Shown here: one piece after another, positions 21,036 through 32,266 of the stretch
How the letters are laid out: each line of letters starts with the position of its first letter
How positions within the stretch are numbered: the stretch's first letter is position 1
DNA from: Mycobacterium rhizamassiliense
GTDB lineage: Bacteria > Actinomycetota > Actinomycetes > Mycobacteriales > Mycobacteriaceae
DNA: 64,000 nt
Assembly (NCBI RefSeq): GCF_900157375.1
Contig: NZ_LT721901.1
Span: 986,365 to 1,050,364 of the forward strand
Reading direction: 5' to 3'
Notes under the pieces: model-generated
Databases searched by the model: none
Told to the model about the DNA's origin: nothing
The model's input: the letters and a program-made list of their open reading frames with translations, nothing else
Position numbers and translations under genes: made by a program

Positions 21036-24000
21036 TTGAGCGCTGGCGACAGCGTTGCCTCGATCGACGTATTGCTGGAACGCGCTGTGCGGGCCATCAA
21101 CGACGGCGACCGCGCGACGGCGACCTCGCTGGCCGGCCAGGTTCTCGCCGTCGACCGCGGCAATCCCGAAGCCGAAGATCTGCTCACTGCGCCCGCGCGG
21201 TTCGGCGAAATCCGCCGGCTGACAATCATGGTGGCCGACCTGGTCGACTCGACGGCGCTGTCGACCCGCTTGGAACCCGAGACGTATCGCACCCTGGTCG
21301 GCCACTACCGCGATCAGGCCCTTCGGGTGGTCAATGAGTATGAGGGCCATGTCTGTTCGATCAAGGGCGATGGATTGTTGGCCGTCTTCGGTCACCCCAA
21401 GGCGCACGAGGATGACGTGCGACGTGCCGTCACGGCCGGGCTGGACATCGCCCGCGCCGTGGCTCGGCTCAGCGAGCAAGCCGAGCGCAAGTTCGGCGTG
21501 ACCGTCAACGTGCGGATCGGCATTCACCGCGGGCTGGTCTATCTCGACACCGACCAGGACGACGTCTACGGGTTCGCCGCCAACCTGGCCGCCCGTGTTT
21601 GCGGCTTGGCCGAGCCGGGCTCGGTGGCGGTATCAGATGTGATCGCGCCCCTGGTGAGCCATTTGTTCGAGCTCGACACGCGCCCGGCGGCGCCGGCGAA
21701 GGGCATCGAAGGCCTGCTCGGTCATCACCGGGTCGTCGGTGAGCGACCGGAATTGACCCCCCCGCGGCGAACACCACTGATCGGGCGCGATCGCGAGCAG
21801 GCCTGGCTGCAGCTGAGCTGGCAGCAGGCGCGCGAGGGGACGCTGACCAGTCCGGGTATCGGATTCTGGGGTGAGGCAGGCATCGGTAAGACCCGGCTCG
21901 CCCGTGAGGCGACCGAATTGGTTCGGAATTCGGGCGCACCCGTGATCAATCTGTTTGGCTCCCCGCTGCATACCGACATCGGCTTGCATCCGGTGCGACG
22001 GCTCGTCGAGCGCCGATGCGGCATAACCCGACTCACGCACGGCCGGGAACGGCTGCGGTTGCTCCGAGCCGAACTGCACGCCTGCGGGATGGATCCCGAC
22101 AGCGTCGTGCCCTTGTTCGCGCCGATCATTGGTGTCGGCCCCGAACACGGATACGACCCAGCCGCTGTGGAAGGCCACACTCTTTACGAGTCGATCGGTG
22201 CGACCGCTCGCCGATACGTGCTGGCCTGCATCGGCGATCAACCCGGATTGGTGGTCGCAGAGGATTTACATTGGTTCGACCGGTCGAGTCTTGAGCTCAT
22301 CAACTCGTTGCTGACCCGCGCCGACGGACATCTCCTGGTCGTCTTGACCGGACGTGACGGGGATTGGCTGCGAACTGATTGGCCGGCAACATATTTCGAG
22401 ATATCACCACTGTCCGACAAGCAGTCCGATGCGCTGATTGATGCATTGAACCCGTCGTTGACCGACGACCAGCGGACCGCCGTGCGCAACCGCTGCGACG
22501 GGGTGCCGTTCTACATAGAGCACGTCGTCGGTGAGCTTGACGTCGCCGGAGCTTCGGCGGGGGTGCCCGAGGCACTGTACGAGCCGCTGTTCGCACGGCT
22601 GAACCACCCCGACGTCGATGTGGTGCCGGTGGTGGAAGCGGCCGCCGTCATCGGGCGGGCTGGCGATATCGCCCTGCTCCGCTCGGTGGTCGGGCCCAAC
22701 GCCACGGACGTCGACGACGTCGTCACCAAACTCGTCCGTGCGCGCGTCCTGCAACGTCGCGGGGATGACGGCTGGCGATTCCGACACGAGTTGTTGCGCG
22801 AGGTCGCGAGCGAACTGGCCCCGCCATCCCTCGTTCGCGACCTGCACGCGCGGGCTGCCCACGCCCTCGTGGACGCGGCACCATTGGTCGAGCCCGACTG
22901 GCGAGTTGTAGCAAGCCATTTCGAGCAGGCAGAGCATTTCGAGTCAGCCGTCGATGGCTACCAGAAGGCCTCAGTCAACGCCCGGCGCCGCGGCGCGGTG
23001 AACGAGGCGGCCGCGTGCCTGACCAAGGCTCTCGACCAGCTGGACCGGAGTCCGGCGGGGCCGGGACGCGACCGCAAAGAAATCGCCATCCGGCTGGAGC
23101 GCGGCTTCTTGGTCGCCGCCGCACAGGGCAGCACGAGTGGTTCGGCACCCGTGGACTTCCAACGGTGTCTGGAATTGGTGAGCACCGGCAACTACGAGGC
23201 CGAATTGCTCACCACGCTCGCCGCCCTGATCGGCTACTACGTGCCACGGGCCGAACTCCGCCGCGCCCGTGGACTGCTCGACTCGCTGTCCGCCCGAATA
23301 ACCAGCGATCGGGCCTGGAGTCATCCGGTCATCGCGTCCTCGTTAGGTTCCGTCGTCTGGCTGCAAGGTGACTTCGCCAGTGCCCGTGAGCATTTGCTCG
23401 GGGCTCTCGCCGATCGTTCCGCCGCGGACCCAAGCGTGCTGGAAACCGCCTGGTGGGTACCCGTCGATCCGATCTCCAACGCGCACAACTTCCTCGCGTT
23501 GACGCACCTGGTCTGCGGAGACCTCGACCGGGCCAACGACGCTTTGGGCGAATCGATCCAGCGTTGCGCCGAGCTGGGTTTCCCGCAGAATGCCCACAAC
23601 CGGGCACACACGTATTTCATGGAGATCTGGGCCAGGCTGGAGAGCAACCAGATCTCGGATGCCGCGACCCTGACCGCCGAACTTCGCGAGCAAAGCGAGC
23701 AATCGGGACTCGATTTATGGCGTCTGGTCGGTGCGACCCAGCACACCACGGTCAAGGCACTGGCCGCGCTCGATGCCGGCGCCGACGCGGACGCGCTCGC
23801 AACCCGGGCCGAGAAGGTTGTCCGCATGGTGGATGGGGCGCGCCAGCTGAACCTGTACAGCTACCTGACATTTCACGACGCGGTTATCGGCCGGCTCTTC
23901 ATCGCGGCCGGCCAGCCGGCCAGGGCACGAGAACGCTTGCAGATGGCACTGCGGCACGCGGAAGAAACGGGAATGCACTTCTATGATGCCGAGCTGACGC

Positions 24001-24230
24001 GCCTACTCGCACAGACGCTCACCAACCCGCAGGAACGTCTTAACGCCCTGGCTACCGCGCTCCGCCTCGCACGGCACCAAGGCGCGACACTATTCGAATT
24101 ACGTTCTCTCCTAGATCTTCTCGACCATCTTGAGGATGGAGATCGGCCAGAGATCTCGGACGTGGTGCGCCGGTTCGCCGGTGACGCTCGCTGGCCGGAA
24201 TTCGCACGGGCACAAGCTATCCTGGCGTGA
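21036..24230 (+). CDS. Adenylate cyclase / AAA-type ATPase / TPR regulatory protein
   Basis: A 1064-residue cytoplasmic multidomain protein from a TTG start with AGGAGGAG upstream. Residues about 55-215 are a class III nucleotide cyclase domain in which all key residues are present: metal Asp68 and Asp112 (ADLVDST, IKGDG), Lys110 and Asp176 for adenine choice, Asn183 and Arg187 for transition state (ANLAAR). Then comes an AAA/STAND ATPase module with Walker A GEAGIGKT (279-286) and Walker B LVVAEDLHWFD (about 410), and from about 640 helical TPR-like repeats to the C-terminus. Unlike the M. tuberculosis Rv0386 group, no LuxR helix-turn-helix is present. It probably couples ligand sensing to cAMP output. 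Confidence 0.9.
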   Translation: MSAGDSVASIDVLLERAVRAINDGDRATATSLAGQVLAVDRGNPEAEDLLTAPARFGEIRRLTIMVADLVDSTALSTRLEPETYRTLVGHYRDQALRVVNEYEGHVCSIKGDGLLAVFGHPKAHEDDVRRAVTAGLDIARAVARLSEQAERKFGVTVNVRIGIHRGLVYLDTDQDDVYGFAANLAARVCGLAEPGSVAVSDVIAPLVSHLFELDTRPAAPAKGIEGLLGHHRVVGERPELTPPRRTPLIGRDREQAWLQLSWQQAREGTLTSPGIGFWGEAGIGKTRLAREATELVRNSGAPVINLFGSPLHTDIGLHPVRRLVERRCGITRLTHGRERLRLLRAELHACGMDPDSVVPLFAPIIGVGPEHGYDPAAVEGHTLYESIGATARRYVLACIGDQPGLVVAEDLHWFDRSSLELINSLLTRADGHLLVVLTGRDGDWLRTDWPATYFEISPLSDKQSDALIDALNPSLTDDQRTAVRNRCDGVPFYIEHVVGELDVAGASAGVPEALYEPLFARLNHPDVDVVPVVEAAAVIGRAGDIALLRSVVGPNATDVDDVVTKLVRARVLQRRGDDGWRFRHELLREVASELAPPSLVRDLHARAAHALVDAAPLVEPDWRVVASHFEQAEHFESAVDGYQKASVNARRRGAVNEAAACLTKALDQLDRSPAGPGRDRKEIAIRLERGFLVAAAQGSTSGSAPVDFQRCLELVSTGNYEAELLTTLAALIGYYVPRAELRRARGLLDSLSARITSDRAWSHPVIASSLGSVVWLQGDFASAREHLLGALADRSAADPSVLETAWWVPVDPISNAHNFLALTHLVCGDLDRANDALGESIQRCAELGFPQNAHNRAHTYFMEIWARLESNQISDAATLTAELREQSEQSGLDLWRLVGATQHTTVKALAALDAGADADALATRAEKVVRMVDGARQLNLYSYLTFHDAVIGRLFIAAGQPARARERLQMALRHAEETGMHFYDAELTRLLAQTLTNPQERLNALATALRLARHQGATLFELRSLLDLLDHLEDGDRPEISDVVRRFAGDARWPEFARAQAILA

Positions 24231-24245
24231 CCCGCGGCATCGCGA

Positions 24246-25088
24246 TCAACGAATCTTGTCCGACTTTTGCGGGGTCTTCGAAACAACGTCCAGCTGCGTG
24301 AGGTTGTATGCCACGTCGCGGCTCTCGTGCTCGCCGATGAAACGAACAACCCATGGGAGCAGTTTGATCCACCCCGACGGTTGCAGATACCAGGAACTCA
24401 ACGCCGACGTCCACGCCTCCTGGTGCAGCGACCTCGGCTCCGCGTTCTCCGGGTGCGTGGCCATGTAGAAGGCGAAAAGCCATGCCCCCCGGCGCAATCG
24501 CGTTACCGATCGTTTTAGCAAGCTGATCTCGCCGGGTATCAGGTAGCGGGTCCAGCGGATTTCGGGGGAAAGCTTGTCGACGACTTTGAGGATGTCGGGT
24601 ACCTGATCGCACAAGATGACGTTGACGCGATCGTAATCCGGCTTCAGGTCGCGCATCGATTGACCCGCAACCTTGAGGAGGGCGAGGCCGAGATCGTAGG
24701 TGATGTGCGCGTTCAGTCCGGCGAGCATGTGCTGCAAAATGAGTGCCTGGCGGTCCTGGTCCCCCACGAAAGCGACCTGCCAGGGCAGCGTCGGCCCGTC
24801 GAACTCATCGGGATAGAAGTAGGCATTCAGCGCGTTGAAATAGCGTGTGGCGAAGGCGACGTCGAGGTCTCCGATAACACGTCCGTTGTCGAAGACGTTA
24901 CTGATGATGGCTTCGCGTATGGCAAGGGTTATTCGTCGGTACAGAACGGCGAAGTAGCCGATGCCGCTTTGCGCCTCCTTGCACCATTCAATGATCTGGT
25001 CGAGGGTACGCAGGACGTCATCGATGGTTTTTGGCTCGTCGAGGCGATCCAGCCGCGGTCCCGGGCCGCCAACGGGGAGAGCAGACAT
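24246..25088 (-). CDS. DUF5995 family protein
   Basis: A 280-residue predicted helical, soluble protein with the DUF5995 signature LAGLNAHITYDLGLAL (about 120-135), preceded by the segment RYFNALNAYFYPDEFDG. The conserved His and Asp in LNAHITYD suggest a metal or substrate site, but no activity is assigned. No signal peptide or membrane helix. It lies 39 bp downstream of the MpaB-type gene on the same strand and its stop is 15 bp from that of the cyclase gene. Confidence 0.8.
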   Translation of the reverse strand: MSALPVGGPGPRLDRLDEPKTIDDVLRTLDQIIEWCKEAQSGIGYFAVLYRRITLAIREAIISNVFDNGRVIGDLDVAFATRYFNALNAYFYPDEFDGPTLPWQVAFVGDQDRQALILQHMLAGLNAHITYDLGLALLKVAGQSMRDLKPDYDRVNVILCDQVPDILKVVDKLSPEIRWTRYLIPGEISLLKRSVTRLRRGAWLFAFYMATHPENAEPRSLHQEAWTSALSSWYLQPSGWIKLLPWVVRFIGEHESRDVAYNLTQLDVVSKTPQKSDKIR

Positions 25089-25127
25089 CTTCCGAACACC
25101 TTCCTTTTCAACCGAATTGGCGCGATG

Positions 25128-26300
25128 TCACGGTGACAGTTCCCAGCGTTGCGCTAGATGGGTCGGTATGTCGAACGACGCTCGCCGCCCACCCCGCTGA
25201 AGCGCGAACATCCCCTGCATCAGTTCGCGCCCGAACGGGCGGACCAGATCCGAAACCAGTTGATAACGGGGAGAATTGCGGAATTTTCGGCCGAAGATGC
25301 GCACCCAGAACCAATTGGTGACGCGGGTAAGCCGCCCGAGGTCGTCGGTGAAACGCGACGGTGGCACATCCAGCATGTCGGCGATCTTGTCGCCGATCAG
25401 GTGACGGATCAACGGCGGGATCGTCTTGTCGAACTCGTGCCCCGGGGTCATCTGGTCGAGCAGTTCCATCAGGGCGGCGGTCATCTCCCGCCCTTCGGGC
25501 GATGCCCTGAACTGCCGGCGGCGGATCGTCTCTACCAGGGCGGTGGCGTCGTCAATACCGTCGACGAGCAGCTTGTCCTGCACACCGAGCAGGTGCGCGA
25601 TGACGTTCCACAAATGCAGATAGGCCTCGGCATCCAAGTCGGACACGTCCAAACCCAAGCGCCGCAACGGATCGAGAGGCACGTAGGAGAACGAGAGCAT
25701 CGTGCCGGCGAGGTCTTCCTGGTTGATCGGTTTGCCCCAGTTGAGATCCCAGAGGCCGGGCTGCTGGGAGGCGTGGTCCTCGATCAGCTGGCGCACGGCG
25801 GCATGCATCAGGCGGACGTGCTGAATCGTGCGAAAGCCCTTGCCCGTCGCCTCGAAGCTGCCAACGGCAAGCACATTGATCAAGAACTGGCCGGTCTCCA
25901 TGATTCGCCGGCGCGTGTTGGTTTCGAGCTGGGCGGTCCGGGAGAGCACCTTCACGCCCTTGGCCGCCGCATACGCCGACGGCAGAGATGCGCAGAACAG
26001 GCAGAGTGAGATCTCCAGTCCCCATGCTTCGAACAGTCGCTGCCCGCGCTCGATCTTGGCCGGGTCGGCCCACGGGGGCAGAGTCACGTTCTGGGCCAGG
26101 TAGTCCTCGATGTCGTGTGGCAGAGTCCCGGGCACCAGCTGGTCATTGCTCACCAGGGTGCGCATGACCGCGTTGATCGCGTCGGCATTGCCGTGTTTGA
26201 GGACAGCCTCCATGACATCGTCTGCCACGGGATCCCCCTGCTCCCGCATGCCATTGAGCAGCTCGTCCGTCCACCGGGAGCCCCCAGGTGCGCCCGTCAT
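25128..26300 (-). CDS. Oxygenase MpaB/DUF2236 family protein
   Basis: A 390-residue protein of the MpaB/latex-clearing-protein superfamily (DUF2236), helical proteins that bind haem b and oxidise large hydrophobic substrates. Characteristic are RRRIMETGQFLINVLAVG, TGKGFRTIQHVRLMHAAVR with the conserved Arg/His that position the haem, and NQEDLAGTMLSFSYVPLDPLRRLG. No signal sequence is seen. It is 100 bp downstream of hspR on the same strand and precedes the DUF5995 gene, so readthrough from the stress operon is possible. Substrate unknown. Confidence 0.83.
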   Translation of the reverse strand: MTGAPGGSRWTDELLNGMREQGDPVADDVMEAVLKHGNADAINAVMRTLVSNDQLVPGTLPHDIEDYLAQNVTLPPWADPAKIERGQRLFEAWGLEISLCLFCASLPSAYAAAKGVKVLSRTAQLETNTRRRIMETGQFLINVLAVGSFEATGKGFRTIQHVRLMHAAVRQLIEDHASQQPGLWDLNWGKPINQEDLAGTMLSFSYVPLDPLRRLGLDVSDLDAEAYLHLWNVIAHLLGVQDKLLVDGIDDATALVETIRRRQFRASPEGREMTAALMELLDQMTPGHEFDKTIPPLIRHLIGDKIADMLDVPPSRFTDDLGRLTRVTNWFWVRIFGRKFRNSPRYQLVSDLVRPFGRELMQGMFALQRGGRRASFDIPTHLAQRWELSP

Positions 26301-26400
26301 GCAGGCAGCATGGCAGATTGGCGGCGGCGCTGCTAGGGCAAACCGTCAGTTAACGTAGTGATCACGCGAATAGGGGTAGGCGGCTACTCAGTCGGAAGCG

Positions 26401-26787
26401 TCAGCGACCCTTGCGCGGCTGCCACACCACCAGCGCGGTGCTCTTGGGCACCACCGCGATGTCGCGGCGCTGGTTGGAACGCAACAGCGTTATCTCCTCG
26501 GCCATCTCCTGGAGCCGGGACTGCAGCGCCTCGACCTGGTTGGTCAGCTCGATGATGCGCTTGATGCCGGCCAGGTTGACGCCCTCGTCCTGCGACAGCC
26601 GCTGCACCTCGCGCAGTAGATCCACGTCGTGCTCCGAATACCGGCGCCCCCCACCGGAAGTCCGGCGCGGGGTCACCAGTCCCAGGCGGTCATACGTGCG
26701 CAGCGTCTGGGCGTGCATGCCGGCCAGTTCGGCAGCCACCGAGATCAAGAAGGTCCGGGCGTCTTCCCGTTTGGAGTTCTTGGCCAT
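26401..26787 (-). CDS. hspR: HspR, MerR-type heat-shock repressor
   Basis: A 128-residue MerR-family repressor of chaperone genes. The winged helix-turn-helix starts at about residue 14 (VAAELAGMHAQTLRTYDRLGLV) and a dimerising coiled coil follows (about 75-108, NQVEALQSRLQEMAEEITLL). It needs DnaK as co-repressor in actinobacteria, so free DnaK level sets chaperone expression. Its ATG overlaps the dnaJ1 stop by one base (TGATG), coupling translation. Candidate operators are at 17828, 30593 and 30648. Confidence 0.95.
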   Translation of the reverse strand: MAKNSKREDARTFLISVAAELAGMHAQTLRTYDRLGLVTPRRTSGGGRRYSEHDVDLLREVQRLSQDEGVNLAGIKRIIELTNQVEALQSRLQEMAEEITLLRSNQRRDIAVVPKSTALVVWQPRKGR

Positions 26788-27968
26788 CAGCGATTACCTG
26801 CCCATCCCGCCCGCGGATTGAAGCCGCTGGAGCGCTCGGCCTCGGCGTACGCCTCGAGCGCCTCCTGTGCGGCGCCCTCCAGGTTCGGCGGCACAGCCAC
26901 TTTCACGGTGACCAGTAGGTCGCCGCTGCCGCCGCTGCGCTTGGGCACCCCACGCCCGCGCACCCGCAGGATGCGGCCGTCGGTGGTGCCCTTGGGCACC
27001 CGAACACCGACCTTGCCGTCCAGCGTGGGGACCGAAAGCGTTGAGCCCAAAGCCAGTTCGCTGAAGCTGACCGGAACCGTCACGGTGAGGTCGTCGCCGT
27101 CGCGGGCGAAGACCTTGTCCGGCCGCACGTGCACGGTCACATACAGGTCACCCGACGGGGCGCCACGCAACCCTGCTTCACCCTGCCCGGGCAGCCGAAT
27201 CCGTTGTCCGTCTTCGACACCCGGCGGGATCCGCACGTTGATCGTGCGGGTACGCGTGGTGACACCGGTGCCTTTGCACTCGTCGCAAGGGTTTTCGATG
27301 ATCGAACCACTGCCCCGGCAATCGGTGCAGGGCTCGGAGAAGCCGAACGCGCCCTGGTTACTGCTGATCACGCCGGAGCCGTTACAGGTGGCACACACCT
27401 TGGGGCTGGTGCCCGGGCGTGCCCCGCTGCCATGGCAATTGGTACATGGCGCCGGGCTGGTCAGCCGCAGCGGCATGGCCACTCCCTTGGCGGCCTCGAC
27501 GAAATCCAGCTGGGTCTCGGTCTCGAGATCGTTGCCGCGTCGCGGCCGGCTGGGACGGGTGCCGGCGCCGCGCCCGAACAGCCCGCCGAACAGGTCACCG
27601 ATGTTGGTGCCCCCGCTACGGCCGGCCGCATCGAACAAATCGTTCAGGTTGAACTCGGCGCCGTCGCCGCCCGCACCACCGAAGCCGCCGAATCCACTGG
27701 TGTCGAACCTGCGCCCACCGAGGCCACCACCGGCGAACAGCCGGCGGGTTTCGTCGTATTCCTTGCGCTTTGCGGCATCCGACAGGACGTTGTGCGCTTC
27801 TGACACCGCCTTGAATCGCTCGCCGGCGGCGGGATTGTCGGGGTTGGCGTCCGGGTGCAGGTCGCGCGCCAGCTTGCGGTAGGCGCGTTTGATCTCTTCG
27901 GGAGTGGCGTCGGGGGAGACGCCCAGCTCCTTGTAGAAGTCCTTTTCGACCCATTCACGCTGGGCCAT
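26787..27968 (-). CDS. dnaJ1: DnaJ1 co-chaperone
   Basis: A 393-residue type I J-protein that delivers clients to DnaK and stimulates its ATPase. The J-domain carries HPD at 38-40; a Gly/Phe-rich segment follows (about 75-125), then four zinc-binding repeats CxxCxGxG ([32 protein letters not shown]), and the C-terminal substrate-binding domains. It lies 68 bp after grpE and overlaps hspR by one base, in the standard actinobacterial dnaK-grpE-dnaJ-hspR order. Confidence 0.96.
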   Translation of the reverse strand: MAQREWVEKDFYKELGVSPDATPEEIKRAYRKLARDLHPDANPDNPAAGERFKAVSEAHNVLSDAAKRKEYDETRRLFAGGGLGGRRFDTSGFGGFGGAGGDGAEFNLNDLFDAAGRSGGTNIGDLFGGLFGRGAGTRPSRPRRGNDLETETQLDFVEAAKGVAMPLRLTSPAPCTNCHGSGARPGTSPKVCATCNGSGVISSNQGAFGFSEPCTDCRGSGSIIENPCDECKGTGVTTRTRTINVRIPPGVEDGQRIRLPGQGEAGLRGAPSGDLYVTVHVRPDKVFARDGDDLTVTVPVSFSELALGSTLSVPTLDGKVGVRVPKGTTDGRILRVRGRGVPKRSGGSGDLLVTVKVAVPPNLEGAAQEALEAYAEAERSSGFNPRAGWAGNR

Positions 27969-28036
27969 GTCGCGTCACCCCCTCACCTTTCTCTATTCCT
28001 TTGTGTGTCTTCGTCTCTTGAACCTGATTCTCTGCC

Positions 28037-28686
28037 CTAATCGCCGGAGGTGTCGGCATTTTCATCGGTGTCGCCCGTGTCGGCCGCGCCGCCGGTGGCG
28101 CCCACCGTCGCGCCGGCCTCTTCGCCGTCGCCGGGCACGGTGTCCACGACGCCGACCAGAGCGTGCCGCAGCACGTGCTCACCCAGCCGGTAGCCCTGAC
28201 GCATCACGGTGCCGATCACGGGCTTGGAGCCTTCTCCGCCGTCACCCTCGTGCTGCACGGCTTCGTGCAAGACCGGGTCGAAGCCCTCGCCTTCCTCGCC
28301 GAAGGCCGTCAGGCCGAGGCCGGACAGCGCGCCGTCGAGCTTGTCGGCTACCGACTTCAGCGGGCCCGATTCCAGGTCGCCGTGCTTGCGCGCGCGCTCG
28401 AGATCGTCGAGCACGCCCAGCAATTGGCCGACGACACCGGCTTTCGCCCGGTCCGCCGCGGCCTGCTGGTCGCGTAGCGCACGCTTGCGGTAGTTCGTGA
28501 AATCGGCTTGCACCCGCTGCAGGTCGGCGGTCAGCTCGGCGACCTTGTCGGACTCGTCACCGGCCGGCGCGTCCCCTCCCGGCTCCCCTGGTGTTTGGGG
28601 GCCGGGAGGGACGTTGCGCACCTCGCCGGTTTCGGGGTCGATCCGCCGCTTGTCGGTGACCGTCACCGGTTCCTGATTCGCTTCGG

Positions 28687-28690
<4 letters not shown>
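28037..28690 (-). CDS. grpE: GrpE nucleotide exchange factor
   Basis: A 217-residue exchange factor that releases ADP from DnaK. An acidic, disordered N-terminus is followed by the long dimerising helix (about 50-105, with [14 protein letters not shown]) and the beta-wing ([33 protein letters not shown]). The C-terminal tail (about 185-217) is Gly/Asp-rich. The GTG start overlaps the dnaK stop as GTGA. Confidence 0.95.
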
Positions 28691-30549
<1,859 letters not shown>

Positions 30550-30592
30550 AGTGATTCCTCCTGATTTCCTAGAGCTTCTTTGGTGCCACTAT

Positions 30593-30613
30593 GCTGAGTG
30601 AACCTCGCTCAAG
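30593..30613. promoter_or_regulatory. HspR inverted repeat, dnaK-proximal
   Basis: GCTGAGT, seven bases, GCTCAAG, 44 bp upstream of the dnaK start; one arm has a mismatch to TTGAGT. Confidence 0.65.
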
Positions 30614-30647
30614 TCTGCTACCGGCGACCTCATGCTGTCAACCCGGG

Positions 30648-30668
30648 ATTGAGTCTGATGCGCTCAAC
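30648..30668. promoter_or_regulatory. HspR inverted repeat, dnaK-distal
   Basis: ATTGAGT, seven bases, GCTCAAC: six-base cores TTGAGT and CTCAA are conserved. It is 99 bp upstream of the dnaK start, with TTGACA on the minus strand (30641-30636) between the two repeats as a possible -35 element. Confidence 0.75.
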
Positions 30669-30886
30669 TTGTTGATCATGCTAACGGGCCGCCTGCCGGT
30701 CTTGTTCCCGGGGCCCCGACTTACTGTGGCGATACTCACAGTCCCCACAGCCAGCGCCCAGGCTGGGTTCCCAGAATTGTGGCCTGCAGGCAACCAGCTA
30801 TTAATGGCATTTCCGTTAACTAAGTGTGGGGGTGCGGCCAAATTAGTACGGTCGTATCGAAACTCCGTGGGGAAGGGCGCAGCGTC
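30669..30886. other. Non-coding part of the dnaK / P450 divergent region
   Basis: The full gap between the dnaK and P450 starts is 337 bp (30550-30886); the dnaK half holds the HspR sites. In this remaining part I see no gene, no further HspR repeat and no convincing hairpin. It is relatively AT-rich near 30800-30860, where the P450 promoter probably lies. Confidence 0.5.
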
Positions 30887-32266
30887 ATGGCAGCTATGCG
30901 GCAATCCGCAGCAGCACAAGGTGCGGTCGCTGGTTGCCCATATCGGGCCGCTAACAGCGCCTCGCCCGCCACCACCATGAAGCGCGACGCCCAGCTGGCC
31001 CGGGTATCGGCGCCGATGGTCGCCAAAGTCCTCGCACTGACCACCGCCAAGAAGGCCCGGACGAGGCTGGCCGGGGCAAACGTGCACAAGCACGTGCAGA
31101 TCACCGACTTCGACCCGTTGAACCCCGCGATCGCCGCCGACCCGTATCCGCATTACCGCGAGCTGCTGGCGGGCGAGCGGGTGCACTACAACCCAAGGCG
31201 CGACGTCTACATCCTTGCCCGGTACGACGACGTCCACGCCGCCGCGCGCAACCACGAGGTGCTATCCAGCGCCCGCGGGGTCACGTTCTCCCAGGGGTCG
31301 CCGCCCTTTCTGCCCACATCGGATCAGCCGGCCCACACCCGGATGCGCAGGCAGCTGTCGCCGGGCATGACGCGCAGCGCGCTGGAGGCTTGGCGCCCGC
31401 TGGTGGACCAAATCGCCCGCGAGGTCGTCGGCGACCTGCTGACCAAGAGGACCGCGGACGTCGTCTCCACCGTGGCCACCCCGATGACGATGCGCACGAT
31501 CACCAACGTTCTCGGCGTGTCCGGCGGCGACGAGGACGCGTTCCGCCGGCTGTCCAACCAGGCGATCCGCATCACCGATGTCAGCTTCTCGGTGCCGGGG
31601 CTGGTTTCACTGGCGCAGGGCATCACCGGATTCCGGCGCTTGCGCGCTCTTTTCACGCATCGCCGCGACAACGGGACGCTGAACCACTCCACGATCCTCG
31701 GACAGCTCGCCGCGCACGCCGAGCACGGGCGGCTCAGCGATAGCGAATTGTCTTTGTTCGCCGTGCTGCTCATGGTCGCGGGCTTCGAGACCAGCGCGAA
31801 CATGATCAGCACCCTGTTCCTGACGCTGGCCAACTATCCCGAGCAGTTCCGGCTGCTCGGGCAACGGCCGGAACTGATCGGATCGGCCGTCGAGGAACAA
31901 CTGCGCTTCATGTCCCCGGTGCAGAACATCTGCCGGACCACGCGCGCCGACTATCGCGTCGGCGAGGCCGTCATCCCCGCCGGCTCGCTGGTGCTGCTGG
32001 CGTGGGGGGCGGCCAACCGCGACCCCCAGCAATTCGACGACCCGGATGTCTTTCGGGCCGACCGCGATTCGGCCGGTCACCTGGCGTTCGGCACCGGGAT
32101 CCACGGGTGCCCCGGGTCTCAGCTGGCGCGGATGGAGGGCCAGGCGGTGTTGCGCGAGATCGTCGCCAGCGTCGGCCGGATCGACGTTCTCGAACCACCG
32201 GCATGGACGACGAACGCCAATCTCCGTGGCCTGACCCGGCTTCGGGTCGCTGTCGCGCCCCGATGA
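30887..32266 (+). CDS. Cytochrome P450
   Basis: A 459-residue P450. The ATG at 30887 follows GGGGAAGGG; an earlier in-frame start adds 21 residues without support. Motifs: I-helix AGFETSANM with the acid-alcohol pair, K-helix ExxR in EEQLRFMS, and the haem ligand loop [10 protein letters not shown] with Cys408. Redox partners are not encoded nearby. The stop overlaps the next ATG (ATGA), coupling it to a sulfotransferase, so the pair likely hydroxylates and then sulfates one small molecule or lipid. The CYP family could not be fixed by eye. Confidence 0.92.
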   Translation: MAAMRQSAAAQGAVAGCPYRAANSASPATTMKRDAQLARVSAPMVAKVLALTTAKKARTRLAGANVHKHVQITDFDPLNPAIAADPYPHYRELLAGERVHYNPRRDVYILARYDDVHAAARNHEVLSSARGVTFSQGSPPFLPTSDQPAHTRMRRQLSPGMTRSALEAWRPLVDQIAREVVGDLLTKRTADVVSTVATPMTMRTITNVLGVSGGDEDAFRRLSNQAIRITDVSFSVPGLVSLAQGITGFRRLRALFTHRRDNGTLNHSTILGQLAAHAEHGRLSDSELSLFAVLLMVAGFETSANMISTLFLTLANYPEQFRLLGQRPELIGSAVEEQLRFMSPVQNICRTTRADYRVGEAVIPAGSLVLLAWGAANRDPQQFDDPDVFRADRDSAGHLAFGTGIHGCPGSQLARMEGQAVLREIVASVGRIDVLEPPAWTTNANLRGLTRLRVAVAPR

